From contig JARKIF010000028.1 of assembly GCA_029378245.1 (NCBI GenBank), positions 698,692 through 762,691 of the forward strand: a stretch of DNA of 64,000 nt, read 5' to 3'. A program made the position numbers and the translations under genes. Positions 10,916 to 22,314 of the stretch are shown here, piece after piece (position 1 is the first letter of the stretch; each line of letters begins with the position of its first letter). A model generated the notes under the pieces. It saw nothing but the letters and a program-made list of their open reading frames with translations, was not told where the DNA came from and made no database searches. The stretch is from Roridomyces roridus. Taxonomy: Eukaryota; Basidiomycota; Agaricomycetes; Agaricales; Mycenaceae.

Positions 10916-12020
10916 TCAGCTAGCATCATCCAACATTCGCTGGATACTGCAAAACTCCTCCCAGCAAAGCGGCGGTGTCGGGGACCTCACGGCGACAGCG
11001 TGCTGACTCCGAGCACTGCCGGTGTGGGTGCCCCGCGAGCTGAGGTAGTCGACCAGGAAACGGCGCCAACTGAGTGTGCGGGGAATGAAGTGTCCTTTAA
11101 CACACAACGATATCAGACACACTCGGCGCACGTAGTACCCGGTCACTCACCACCTTGGTGAATCTCGACGCGCGGGGACTTGAAGTACCCTATCAGCCGT
11201 GCCATGTTCTCAGGGCTCACCATGATATCGTTGATACCGAAAATGTGGAGGGAGGGTGTGCGAAGGCGGTGTGGACCCAGTGGAATTGACCACCAAGGTG
11301 CGTAGAAGCCCGAGATGAGAACAGCGAATTCACTTATACGTAGTGTTAGTCAAGTGCAAATAAGGAAGAGAAACAAAGAGGATGGAGACACACAAAGGTG
11401 GATGGTCGATACCCTGGAACAAACTCCCTTCGATGTGCGGGTTTTCAAGCTGTAAGAGTGAGTTGGCTGGTTTTTCACGACAAAGGTGTGACTCACATGC
11501 GCCAAAACCATCGTAGCAAGTGCCACGCCCTGACTAAATCCCAAGATACCCTGCCCGCACAAAGTATTATCAGCCGCTTTATTTCCGCGCCAACATGAAC
11601 GGACATCAAAAGGCCCCTCCGTTTCGAGCACATTCCGAATACAATTGAATGACTTGATCGCAGCGTCGGCGTCGCTCATTTCCCACAGGAAGCGCCACCA
11701 CGCACGGGCAGGGTGACCGTTGATCGTGATCGTAACGGGCGACGAAGCCTCCGCAGCAGTGAATGCACCGGCCACGTCGACAGGCATCAGGAGGTGCGGC
11801 GCATCCACGTAGACTATTGGTGGGTCAGTACTTGCACAATGGGCTGGAAGGATAATATGCACCGAACTTGATAGTGTCCTGGCACGCATCCTCAATGGCA
11901 GAAAGCTGTCGCTGGATTAGGACCAGGGAATGACGCAGTAATCCTACACTCACTTTCAGGCGAAAGGAATGGGCACACTGCGAGTGACCGTGGAGTGCCA
12001 GAACACGCTTGCGAGTCATT
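10916..12020 (-). CDS. FSH1-family serine hydrolase
   Basis: Seven exons joined by six short GT-AG introns give a continuous protein. The ATG at 12020 starts MTRKRVLALHGHSQ, the first strand and oxyanion region of the FSH1 family. VYVDAPHLLMPVD follows, then a GPFD/GILGFSQGVALA junction with the nucleophile in GFSQG, then EFAVLISGFYAPWW, FGINDIMVSPEN with the catalytic Asp, and HQGGHFIPRTLSWRRFL with the catalytic His and the typical C-terminal helix. TGA lies at 10916-10918. All three triad residues are present, so the enzyme looks intact. Family members are small cytosolic serine hydrolases related to dihydrofolate-reductase-linked and lovastatin-cluster hydrolases; the substrate here is unknown. 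The intron at GPFD is a multiple of three and keeps the genomic frame open. Confidence 0.85.
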
Positions 12021-12142
12021 TTGAGGAGGAGAAACAAAAACGAATGAATGAAACGACAGAGAGAGAGAGCTGAATAAGATGGTATTGTTATGCGGTCCAG
12101 CAAGGGAGGTTGGAACAGCGTTTATCTGCTTCCCGTGATCCT

Positions 12143-12744
12143 TCATTGGACAGATTGCGGATGGGAACAGATCCAAAATGCCAGTTCCCGCCAATCGGGA
12201 CACTCGGTGGCACTCATGAGACAGCTCAGGTCAGAGAGACACGCGATGAAGATTGGATGATGAAGGTGTCCTGGATGCTTTTGGGCGGATGTCGACATCA
12301 CGGGTGTGTACTCGGACAGAAGGCCCAGCGACGAGGACTTTGATTTGGAGGATCTCCTCGCGGTAGCAGAATAGTTGTTGTCCTTCGTGATTTCGAGCGG
12401 CACAGGTCGAGTGGGAGTTCTGTACATCAATCTCGATGTGGGCGAGAGATCGTCTGGCTTCGATTTCAATTTGGATTTCGTCATCAAGGGCGCCGACTTG
12501 AAGAGAAGAAGCAAAGAGGGGGTGCTTGGTTGCAATGATGAGTCTCCTCGTGGTGGCGCAATAGTTGCGAGATCGTCGCTCCGATTCAATTCAATGCATC
12601 GAGCTTAGCCTCAGGAGGTGATGTCGCCGTGAAGGGTCACGGTGTGTACTCGAAGAGAATGCCCCGCGCGGAATGCTTAGATTTAGACGATCTCCTGGTC
12701 ACTAGCACAATAGTTGGTGCCTCATGCGTTGGTGAAAAAGCCAT
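12143..12744 (-). CDS. Hypothetical protein with repeated RRSSKSK peptide
   Basis: Not recognised. On the minus strand an ATG at 12744 gives MAFSPTHEAPTIVLVTRRSS, and about 330 bases on another frame repeats TARRSSKSKSSSLGLLSEYT. The shared peptide is T-x-RRSSKSK-x-S-x-x-G-x-L-x-EYTP. The two copies are separated by stops unless an intron is removed. At DNA level this is a degenerate repeat (GTGTGTACTCG...GATCTCCTCG). The gene may be a small basic protein with duplicated motifs or a fragment. Confidence 0.3.
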
Positions 12745-12885
12745 GTCGACGGATCAGAGCGTCGGAGCCGAGTCATAATAAACCACCGGGCCGAACCGAT
12801 CCGAGTAGACAAATCAAGGCCCGTGACTTGGCCGTGGCAAGTCATTTCTTTCTCCCGACCACCACCAAGTCAAGACACACCTACC

Positions 12886-13167
12886 ATGGCCTCCTACCTC
12901 CACATCCCCGCAACCCTCGCCGTTGCCGGCATAAACTTCACCGGTGCATTCTCCCGCCTCACGTCTGGCGCACATACACCTGAGTGGTACGCCTACCAAA
13001 TCGCCCGCGCACCCAACGACGCAGGCACCATGTCTGCCTGCATCCCTTTCGTCGACATCACACTCGGCGTTCTTCTCCTCCCGCCTCAAACGCGCGTCGT
13101 AGCCGCGGCCATGACGAGTGTGTTATTCAGTACAAGGCATTCCTCCGCTTCGCTCCGGAAGTTTTGA
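12886..13167 (+). CDS. Small integral membrane protein, probably truncated
   Basis: The ATG at 12886 sits in a good context (ACCATGG) and encodes 93 residues starting MASYLHIPATLAVAGINFTG. Hydrophobic segments lie at residues about 5-20 and 54-66 (IPFVDITLGVLLLPP), followed by RVVAAAMTSVLFST. The arrangement resembles small four-helix fungal DoxX-like membrane proteins, which are usually 120-150 residues. Here the frame ends after HSSASLRKF without the expected last helix, so the 3' end may be lost or in an unseen exon. The function cannot be assigned. Confidence 0.45.
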   Translation: MASYLHIPATLAVAGINFTGAFSRLTSGAHTPEWYAYQIARAPNDAGTMSACIPFVDITLGVLLLPPQTRVVAAAMTSVLFSTRHSSASLRKF

Positions 13168-13656
13168 TTTGAACAGAATCAATTGATTATCGAGGTCCGA
13201 GTCATTTAAGCACTAGAGTAAGGAATGACCACCAATTATTTAGAGGAAATTATGAAGCAGCGGCCTAAGTGGCGCTGCATTGGATCTACTTGAAGTGGCG
13301 GATCGGCGCTATGGTCGACTTGAGCTCCAAGGACGGCTGGAGATCCAATTCGTTACGCACTCCATGCACCGGAAGGCTCAGGGCTGGGTCTACTGGTCAG
13401 CAGGCTGCGCTTCAACTTGCGATGCTTTCTCGGGTTGGTTAGCGTCGGTTTGGCGTCGGTGGCGGTCGAGGTCGAGAAGTTTGATTGAAGAGCTCGCAGA
13501 CGCTTGTGTCGAAAACTCGAGAGTGATCGCCATCCGGGACCAACCGTGTTGGGACATCAGCGACAAATGATTCGAGGGAAGGTCACTGAAAAGTTCAAGT
13601 CTGAGATGCTGGAAGTCTGGAACTGCAAGTTTCAGCCGCACGTGGAGGAGAAGTAG
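13168..13656. other. Intergenic with a short unassigned open frame
   Basis: A stretch at about 13490-13656 reads in plus frame as a charged peptide (GKVTEKFKSEMLEVWNCKFQ) up to the insertion point of the LTR that follows. It may be a fragment of a gene or older retroelement cut by that insertion. I cannot name it. Confidence 0.25.
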
Positions 13657-14190
13657 TGTTACGATCTGATTCCAAAAGACAAGTCCGGAGTAGATGCCGG
13701 AACTCCGGTAGTGACCGGAGTTGGAAGGAGTCGACCGGAGGAACGATCTAAGAGCACCACAGAGGAGTAGGGTGTCAAAGACGCCTTGCTATGTTGATAG
13801 GAAGGGAAGGAGTAGGAACCAGCCAAGACGAGTAGTCAAGAACGTCAATTATCAACTAAGGTTGAATACAGATAAGGAAAGTCTTATATACGAGTAAGTA
13901 GAGATATATGTCATTACCACAGACCAATAATAGAAACGGACTTATGCGGCTATGTGGATATAAGCTGATTAAGTCCGCACGGAATGATCAAGTGGATATC
14001 CTGATGAATACCAAGTCCGGGGGAAACGCTCAGATACCTTCATCGCGTGAAAACCCGAGTACCCGGATAGAACCGAGGAGCGCGTGATGCGCTTCGACGT
14101 CGGGAGGCATCCCGACGTGACCGGAGTTGAGTACCGGAGTTGAGTACCGGAGTTGAGGTACCGGAGTTGGCGTTGGAATGGGACATAACA
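13657..14190 (+). mobile_element. Solo LTR, copia-type, with AGTAG duplication
   Basis: A 534-base unit starts TGTTACGATC and ends GGACATAACA, with the TGTTA/TAACA ends common in Ty1/copia LTRs. AGTAG lies directly on both sides (13652-13656 and 14191-14195), a perfect 5 bp target duplication. A second copy at 46297-46822 matches along its whole length. Inside are repeated ACCGGAGTTG words near both ends and an AAGTCTTATATA TATA-like site near 13880. No internal coding region remains. Confidence 0.9.
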
Positions 14191-14831
14191 AGTAGCCGGG
14201 CCCAGCGTCATATCAGGGATACAGATCGAGACGCAGAGACACAGAGCTCGGCAGCGCAGAGGGCATTGAATCAACGAAATCCAATTGATCCAGACCCGGG
14301 GAAGATCAAGACCACAGGTGAGCGTTGAGGCGCCGAGGGAGCAATGAGGTGCTTGTATCCGGGTCGTCGATTGGAAAACGATGGCGCGGGCTTGTGTTAA
14401 ATAGGTCACCAGGGTGGGGCCGGCCCAGAGCCCGAGGACGCGTGTTCACCGCCGTGTTCCGTGTCAGAAGTCCACCGGGGATTCACGGGGCAGTGTAAAG
14501 GCTGTTGAATAGCATGAGGCGGGTCAATCGAGGGAAGGGAACCGAATTCGGCATTATTGCTGTGGAATCAGATGAACACGCAACTCTCGGCAGGTATACG
14601 TTGCCTCAAGCCGGCGGCAGGTGAACCAAAATGCTGTTGAAATGCTGCAGAGTCGGGGTTCTTCATGAGAAAAATGAACATAGATCTGGAGAGAGCCCAT
14701 TGGCTACCATGCCAGATGAGAGAGAAAAATAAAAGCAGCTTCACACCAATGGGGACAGAAGCATCAGTCCGATCAAAAAGGGAGGCATAATCTTAAAGAA
14801 CGGATAATCGGAGTCGGCAAGCTAGACCGGA
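14191..14831. other. Intergenic, nothing recognised
   Basis: No supported gene. Only short frames without domains were seen between the solo LTR and the hairpin-ended element. Confidence 0.5.
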
Positions 14832-15204
14832 ACCGGTCTGTCTATGGTCGATAGACAGACCGGTCGATTTCGTTTGATCGATTCGCGTCACCCGATCAAT
14901 GATTTCATTTACCCATAAAAGGCTATTCGGCACTGTCAATCACGGTGCGGCCGTGAGTCGAGACATCTTTTTCACAGATAATCGTGTATATAGTACATGT
15001 AATATAGCCATACTATCTCAATGTTTAAATTGGAGCCACGTTGAAGTCGCTAGCACCCCGTGGAGGATGGCCAGAGGACTCTATCTGCATGTGATGGAGA
15101 AGCCGATCACGCCGAGTAGCCTTATTGGGATTGATCGGGTGACACGAATCTATCAGACGAAATCGACCAGCCTGTCTATCGACACTTGTTCATAGACAGG
15201 CTGG
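14832..15204. mobile_element. Miniature inverted-repeat element with hairpin ends
   Basis: Each end is itself a hairpin. On the left 14832-14845 pairs with 14851-14864 (14 bp, ACCGGTCTGTCTAT). On the right 15167-15179 pairs with 15192-15204 (13 bp, CCAGCCTGTCTAT). Inside these lies a 37-base terminal inverted repeat (14864-14900 against 15130-15166) with a few mismatches, ending ...CACCCGATCAAT. The ~230 bases in the middle have no coding sequence. No clear target duplication was found, so the outer borders are not fixed. Confidence 0.65.
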
Positions 15205-15460
15205 ATTCGAGCCTATCGGCAAGCGCATGGTGGAGGGAAAGACGTGGGGCGTCGATGCGCTGTTATTGGGTCTGGGAGTCTTCGTTCTCGGCACGAGTTG
15301 GGGTCGGTCTTCAGAAAGACCCGGAGGAAAGGGAGAGGGAAAACGTGCGTGATGGGGTTGGGTCGGAAGCAGATTGCGTGTCCTTGAAATAAATTGTTCG
15401 GGATGCACCCCACAAAACAGGGATAGTTTGAACGGGTCGAGTACAGATTCACAAAAAAAG

Positions 15461-16314
15461 TCAAACATCCAATACAAAATCGTTCAACAGACCTGGTTCG
15501 AGAGCCACAAGCGGGATAATATTGGCGCTCAGGGTTGGACATTCTGAAATACCGGTCGAGGGGGCGTTTACCGCTTGTGGGTTTACCGGAACCCGTTTGT
15601 GACCAGTAGTGAGACGCGTCCTCGACGGCAAGATACCTGAAGGCTTGGACGAGAGTTTAGAGAAAGTGGTGACCGGAGGCCTGCATGACGCGCCTACCGA
15701 GGGCTTTACCGAGGACTTGGATGCCGGACCAACCAACGTCTTGGACGTTGCGACAACGGGCGTCGTCTTGGCCACCTGTCTCGGCCGCACGAGGGTGGAA
15801 CGTGCGTTGGATGCGAATTGGGTGCTGGCTTGACGGGCTGCATAACGAGGAACGGATCGTCGGCCTCTGCAGCAGATGAATCAGCGATGAATTGTGATGG
15901 AAGGACCAAGTATGCATACCGAAGAATTCAGGTATGGGAAACAGTATGCGTCGGGTGCGGGCTCGAGCTCGGCTGGTGGCGTATCGTCGTATGGGCTGGA
16001 ATGTCCGAGTTGCAGCAGGGTAGCACCCACGGCCTTGTATTCGGGCAAGGTAAAGTCGAATGGAGGCAGGTATTCAAATATAGCAGTGCAGAAATTGAGA
16101 GAAGAATAGCGGACTCGGACGCACCAAGGGTATTGGACTCGACCTCGTCGTAGTCGTCCTGCTCCACCAGGGGTGCCTGAGCCTCTTCCGCGGCGGAAGC
16201 CTCGATCTCCAGCTCGTTGACGTCCCACGGGTTCCCACTCTTGAGCGGCGTCTCGAAGTTCTTGCTGGCACTACGCGGGATACGGACGTGCTTGCGCGCA
16301 GAGAAATGATTCAT
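15461..16314 (-). CDS. Hypothetical protein, several exons
   Basis: Not recognised. The ATG at 16314 starts MNHFSARKHVRIPRSASKNF and continues through an acidic stretch (EASAAEEAQAPLVEQDDYDE) to a GGTGCGT donor. A second exon reads YLPPFDFTLPEYKAVGAT and SPYDDTPPAELEPAP up to a GTATGC donor, and after a CTGCAG acceptor EADDPFLVMQP. The C-terminal part is lysine, serine and proline rich (RPRQVAKTTPVVATSKTLVG) in another frame, and ends with TGA/TAG at about 15461. One frame change between the third exon and the tail is not explained. Probably a disordered, low-complexity protein. Confidence 0.4.
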
Positions 16315-16568
16315 GTGTTCGTCTCAGCTGAATACCCTGCGCCGCGAGAGCACTTGAAGTAAGTGGTGTTTCCCGGAGAAAAGGCGTCGCGACGGAACGA
16401 CAACAAGAAATAAGTTCCAGTTGTGGAGGGTGACGTGGGTTGATTGAGTGGGAGGCGTGGTTCATTTTTGAGTTGTATGGAAGTACTCTCTGCGGTTTAG
16501 TTTAGTTATCTCTATGTAATGTAAACGAGGAGAGAAATGCTCAAAGCCCATGTCCATTTCGGCCGGTA

Positions 16569-17937
16569 TCAAATTCTGTGCCGTGTGTGTTCCTGAATCG
16601 CAGGCAGCGTGCTCCAGCTCACAGTAACACAGACAGTTCGAGCAACTTCAATCTCGCGCGCCCTCTGCGTGGTTGTCTCATCGTCACGCCCATCAACGAC
16701 AATGGCCCGTGCATTCAGCAGTACCTAGTTGACTTTGTGTGGGAAATTTCGATCGCGAGGAGGACAAGACATACATACCATAAAGCTGTTTGAGTAAAAC
16801 TTGCCAAGCGTGCAAGCAATAACAGTGTAGTATTGATGCCCTGGGAATGCGAATGTCAGGGAAACTTGGAGGATGGCGGCGACGGCTTTGTAAGGGATGA
16901 GCCAAGTATTGGTGAACCTAGTCACTTACCCGTCAGAGTTCCAGTGCCAATGGTCGCCCTAATCAATGTCGACAACCTGTTTTTCACGCGATTCGATACA
17001 GGTGTCGACCGGCGCAGCTGAAACAGAATGGAGTCATGTTCCAGGTGTTCATTTTGTTCGGAATGCTCACGTAGAAGGTCATGGTTCCTGCGATTATGAG
17101 ATCACACAGGGCACTGCCTGCGAGCCACAGCAACGAATTGTGATAAGTTTGAGCAAATTCCTGGAAGGGAAACTCACAAGTACTGGGACTGGAGCGCGAG
17201 AGGGCTCAGAGGGGCGGTCTCCATCATCGGTGAAACTGAGCATGGCGCCTTCCACCATTGCTGAGCCGCATTGTAACAGAGCCAGCTTTTAAATTGAACC
17301 AAGTGAAAACCATAGAAATCAGCAAACGAGGAGTGATCCGCACCACAATCACCATGCCGGCGACGAATTTTGAACGAGAGAAGGAATATAGCCGGGCCGC
17401 GTAGAAGGTTTGAACGATGGCGGCGATCAAGCCAGTAAGCACAGTGCCTGAGAACCATGTCTTCCACGAGGAGGCGAGCGCGGGCAGGCCTGCAACGTCG
17501 CCATAGCCTGACCCGAATAGCGAGTATCTAACCAGAGACGGGGTCAGCCGATCAAATTGGAGCAGGTCGGTGCTGACGAAGAAGAGGCCATCAACCCGGT
17601 GTGCAAAAGCTCCAGAAAAAATACAGTATAGACTGCAGCCTTTGCGACGATCCAATCGTTTGGGAATGCACAGTAGTAATGGACTGACAGGTGTTAGCAG
17701 ATCTTATGAGAAACCACTTGCAACTTACAGACTTGGACGATCAACGAACCCGTGAGCCCGTAGTTTATCATCATTCCCAAGAGCTGCAGAGTGCGAGGTT
17801 ACAAAAAACAGAATTGACTGGTTCAATGGGGAGCTACCTTTTGGGTTGTTCTAACACAGACATCAGATGACTGAACAAACGCGAGTGATGTAGGAAACAT
17901 ACAATTCAGCAGTACTCATGGGCATTGAGGTGGGCAT
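16569..17937 (-). CDS. DUF6534-type multipass membrane protein
   Basis: Minus-strand, intron-split gene of the same family as the one at 3.2-4.4 kb. The start MPTSMPMSTAEL leads by two introns to LLGMMINYGLTGSLIVQ (first helix). The next exons give YYCAFPNDWIVAKAAVYTVF, then SSWKTWFSGTVLTGLIAAIV and FYAARLYSFSRSKFVAGMVI, then GSALCDLIIAGTMTFY (hallmark), RRSTPVSNRVKNRLSTLIRA, GTGTLT and the last helix VSLTFAFPGHQYYTVIACTL with YSNSFM. The tail reads VLLNARAIVVDGRDDETTT and stops at 16569-16571. Between LELLHT and VDGLFFVSTDLLQF the frame must shift by one base, so this copy may be damaged. Function unknown. Confidence 0.6.
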
Positions 17938-18884
17938 TGAAGATCCCCCAGCTGGAGTTGGTTATATTGAAGTCTCGGTGGCGTCGTTGACGTACAGATA
18001 GAATTGTAACCAGGGTACTGAATAGCTGCGGTGACACGAAGGACTGTCAGGGCCTGACGGGTGCCTTGAAAGTTATCTCACCATTCTGGCCACCCTGGTT
18101 GTTCCGTATTCGTACAAATGACTTGCTCAACCGGGCCGTAGTGCAACCCTGGAATAAATCGGAACGAAAGTGTTTGTCCAACGGGGAAAATCCGATAGAT
18201 AACGAAAGACCGGGGGAAATCGAGGAGTGAGTAGGATTAGCTGTTGCCGAGAAGTATGTGTGCGTACTGGGATTGAGATGGGGCGAGGTATGATCTGTGA
18301 ACAAGGCCCGCGAAGATCTCGAGCAAGGGACGAAGCGGCGGCGTCGGACAACAATATCATCGACAATGCGGCCGAGGGAGATTGAACGGCAAGGTATGTG
18401 AGTCTTGAATGCGGGTATTCGAGAGGCAGAGCAGAGGCGTGGTCGCAGCTTGATGTATGCTGTTGCCTGCTTAGCTTTGGGTACCGAGAGAGAAAGACAA
18501 CTCGATACAGGAGCGGCTCGACCCTAAATGTATTCGATATCATAACAGGACTCGTGCCTCGTTTCAATGGGACCTGAGGCCTGAGATCCAGCGTGGAAAC
18601 ACTACTAGAACTGATCGTCAGCACATCTGGACACTGTCCAAGAATATGAACCTTCGACAAGGGCTTGCATATCTGCTCCTAGGCTCGTGACCATCCGCTT
18701 CACATGACCAGCAAGCTGATCTGCGAAGCGGCTGGGTAACTCTAGCCGGTCACAGCATGTAACACGATTGTGTGACAACGACTTAGAATAATTCGCTCAA
18801 TGCTCTTTCCTCGACCCTCTCAGATTCCCTTCAGACCGCCCGAATCATGTACCCAGGGTATCAAAACATGGCCCAGTATAGAAA
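17938..18884. other. Intergenic, no supported gene
   Basis: A 177-codon minus-strand frame at 18127-18660 has no domain and a serine/leucine-rich, non-coding look. GTCACA...TGTGTGAC near 18750 can form a weak hairpin. This is the left flank of the DUF6589/RecQ pair; I found no inverted repeat here that matches the right flank. Confidence 0.4.
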
Positions 18885-21800
18885 TTAGTCCTCGTCATCA
18901 CTGCTATCGTCCTCAAAGTCGTGATCTTCGTCTTCAAGACCCATCTCATCCATTTCCAGCGCGACATCGTCAGCCGTCTCAAGCGTCAACGTCAGAGCTT
19001 CTTCCTCATCAAGGAGATCTTCCCTGTCCGCTTCGGCATCTTCCTGCTGGGTTTCTTCAGCTGCATCTCCCATCACAGTGTCGACATCGGAGGAACCACC
19101 AACGGCTGCAAGACCTGGATTGCCATCGACAGCTCCGACATTGCTGGCTATCAAGCGCGCCAGAGGTGCCGCAGGCTCAGAACCCCCTTGGTTGAGAACG
19201 GGCAGACGACAGCGCTGCTGAAGAAGCCGGAAGGTGGTGTTGTATTCATCAATGGCATTCTTTGTGGCGTCTGTCAGGTCCGTCAAGCCCGCGCTGATGA
19301 TGTCTGTTACAGGAGCACCGTCGTCCTCGTCGATGACACGCCCGCGTACGATTTTGTGCACATCATATTGGTTGAGACGGATCATGAGAACATTGACGTC
19401 CTTGGAGTGATCAGGGGATTTGTGCTTCGTCCCGAGGTCGGCACCGAGGGTACCATTGAGACTCCGGGTGAGATCGCGCAGGACAATGACACAGGGGGCA
19501 AGCATCTCCATCCAGTCCCACGAGGAATTACTTCCATGAGCCCGGTAGTAATTCTGTGGATGCTGATGAGACGTTACCGTAGCACTACAGACATGAATTA
19601 CACACCTTGATCCAATAGTTCATATGCTCTTGTAAGAGATCCCCCTCAAGAAATGAGTTCGGATTACCCGTAGTATTAACAAGCCAATTATTCAATACAA
19701 TTTGTCTGTAACGGACATGAGTGATTAGAAAGAAAGGGGAACGAAAGAATTCCACTCACACCATGGGCTTCGGCCAGACGTGGGTGATATTGTGGATTAG
19801 ACTGAGCATTTCATATGCATACTTTGAGCGTCCGCTGCCACGATAGCTCAATGCCCAGGTCTTAAGCACGAGGACCACCCGTCCGGAATCCCCGCATTTG
19901 ACCGCATCGGCGTATTCGCGGGAAATGAGAGCGTCTCGGAGAAAGAGAACCGCATTCTCAAAAACCATGTCTCCCTTCTTTGCAGCGGCAGGGTCTACTC
20001 CTGCGTCTACCGCGAAGGCACGCTCGGCACGCAGAGACTCAACAGTGTCAGCGTCAACGAAGCGTTCGTAGATAGCTGTCGCGTTGCCGAGAAGCTCATC
20101 AAACGTAGTCGTTTTGTCCACGACGTCCCCGACAGACTTCTTCCCCGTGACGAGAAGAAGGCAATCAAGCACTCGAGCATAAAGAGAGACCCAAATGAGG
20201 TCGCGGCAGGTGCGGAAAGGGGGGAGGGACGTAAGGGTTATGGGAAGCCGGTGAATCAAGGTGTTGTGATACCAGAGGCTGCCAGGGACGCGGTTGCCCG
20301 TGTTGGGCTTGCCCCAGTGTGTCGCAAAGAATCCATGGGTGTCCGCAATCTTGGCGTGAAACAATCCAGGAATAAGCACAAAGTTACAAAACCCGCGCGC
20401 GCCGCCTTCTTGTCCAGCCCGTATGGTGAGAAGGGAACGGAGCCGGGCAATGGAAAGCTGATCGCCAATGATGAGACGAGCCCAGGTGGAGAAAGTGGGT
20501 GAGGTGAGAATTCCCAAGTATTTGTAAAATGCCTCAATGAATTCGGCATTGCCAGTTATTGTGGACTGGTCAATTTGCCACGCAGGTGCAGGCCGAACAT
20601 TGGTTTGATGAACATCAATCTTGTCCTCCGTCGCGGGCTGTCGTTTGAGGAGCTCCTCTCGGAATTGCTTGAAACTGTCCCCGCCCTCGAGAATGACAAT
20701 GCGCAGAATGGTGTGGACAATCATGGACCAAAACTGACTGGCTTCCGATTCCGAGTGCACAATGTCCTGAATGTGCAGTGGCGGCGCCTTGTCAAAGGCC
20801 TCGGTAAGTGTCTCGGCTTTCATGTCCTCGACCGACGCTTTGTGAAGGGGGAAGATGGTAGCACATGTGCCATTCTCCTGAGAATCTTCGAATAAAATGA
20901 GAACCGTGACATGAGAGCAGGCAAGGAATTGATTGCATACCCTTGCGTCCCACAATCTGTTCTGCAACGCGAGACATGATGTTAATATTATCGTACGTCG
21001 CCCCGAATAAGCCCGTTTCCGCCAGTGCCCGACACGCCGCCTTCATATCGTCTGCAAGCTGATGAAGGGTGCCTTTGCGCTCCGTCGGTGCTACATCATC
21101 GACGCCGTCCTTGTCGGCCAACGGAGCAGTTGGAGTTGGGGTCACAGTACCGGAGTTGGCGTGTTTCTTTTTACGCTTCTTCCGTTTCCTCTTGTCGACG
21201 AGGCTGGAGTATGTCTGTGTTATCCCAAGATGCGAGAGGACCTCGATTTGCTGCCGCTGAGCACCCGTGGCGTACATGTACAGACTCATGACCTTTTTGA
21301 AAAGGTTATTACTCTGACTCCACTCCGATGCCAGTTGGAGGATCGAGGAGAAAATAACCTGGAATGCCATGAGTATCGCACATACACAACGTGAAGGAAT
21401 AGACTGACATTCGAACGGCGCGCGTTCCGTGCCCTTTTGTGCTTTGGGGCATACTTGGGATTGGAGGCAAGACCAGTGATAATCCCCGTCACAGTCGGCA
21501 TGAGCTTCACGATGCTCTCCTTTACTCCAGCAAAGTTGAACTCGGAGAAGAAGCTCCCGCTCATGTGCAGGTGGTGAGTCTGCATCAGCTTGCTTGCAGT
21601 AAGTGTACGGGCCTCCTTTCGCATCAATCCAGACACGAGCCCCATTGCCCAGGAAGCCACCCGTTGACGAATGTCTTGGGAAGTGCGATGTATGAGAGCG
21701 AGGGCGCGCTCGACACTGTCACCGAGGCCAAGGAAATGTCGCCGGTGCTTGCCTTGCTTGAATTTTGGGTCCATAACGTAGAAGAAAAGGCCGCGAAAGG

Positions 21801-22248
21801 ATGATTTATTTGTCCTGAGTGTGGAAAGGATCCTGTCAAATAACGCCGCCTGAGGATGGATGGATGGAGCAGGTAGTCCAACAGGTAGCACGCCGGCTGC
21901 TCGTCGGTCGGCATGCACTTTCCTCATCCGCTCCGACTGCTTTCGTGCATTCCTATCGCGACGACTCTGTTGCCGCTCCGTCTTCGTGTTGCCTCGCACC
22001 ACAGGAGACCTGATAGGACCGGAGGATGACAGCGCCGCATAGTCAACTGAATGCTGGCTTGGAGTCACGGGAAGGGCCGTTGAAGCGCGTGGGGTTGGTG
22101 GGGCACTGGAAAGGGGTGAAGATAGGGGTGACGAGGACGGCAGCTGCAGCGGCGCAATGGAGGGCTCCTCGTCAGAAGATTCTGAACTGCTGGATAGCCA
22201 TTCAGGGTCCTCGTCGTCCTCCAGTATTCGTTGAGTACTCAAAGACAT
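18885..22248 (-). CDS. DUF6589-domain protein
   Basis: A large minus-strand gene of about five exons. The ATG at 22248 starts MSLSTQRILEDDEDPEWLSS, followed by a serine/proline-rich region and a basic helix (RQQSRRDRNARKQSERMRK). Exons joined at GT-AG sites give the conserved block FWSMIVHTILRIVI, then LIIGDQLSIARLRSL, IPGLFHAKIADTHGFF and ALSYRGSGRSKYAYEML, and THVWPKPM joined to NNWLVNTTGNPNSFLEGDLL, the pattern of the agaricomycete DUF6589 family. The last exon ends in a strongly acidic tail (DEMGLEDEDHDFEDDSSDDE) with TAA at 18885-18887. The reading is uninterrupted, so the gene looks intact. Family function is unknown. Its start codon is only 66 bases from that of the RecQ gene on the other strand. 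Confidence 0.85.
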
Positions 22249-22314
22249 CGGGTGATGGCAGAAACGGGAATTTGAAATTTGCAAAATTGCTTATCCTACG
22301 ACTTGGACTCGACT
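22249..22314. promoter_or_regulatory. 66 bp shared 5' region of DUF6589 and RecQ genes
   Basis: The two start codons (22248 minus, 22315 plus) face away from each other across 66 bases. No TATA box is obvious. The gap is too short for two separate promoters, so transcripts probably start inside or overlap the opposite 5' regions, and the two genes are likely co-regulated. Confidence 0.55.
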
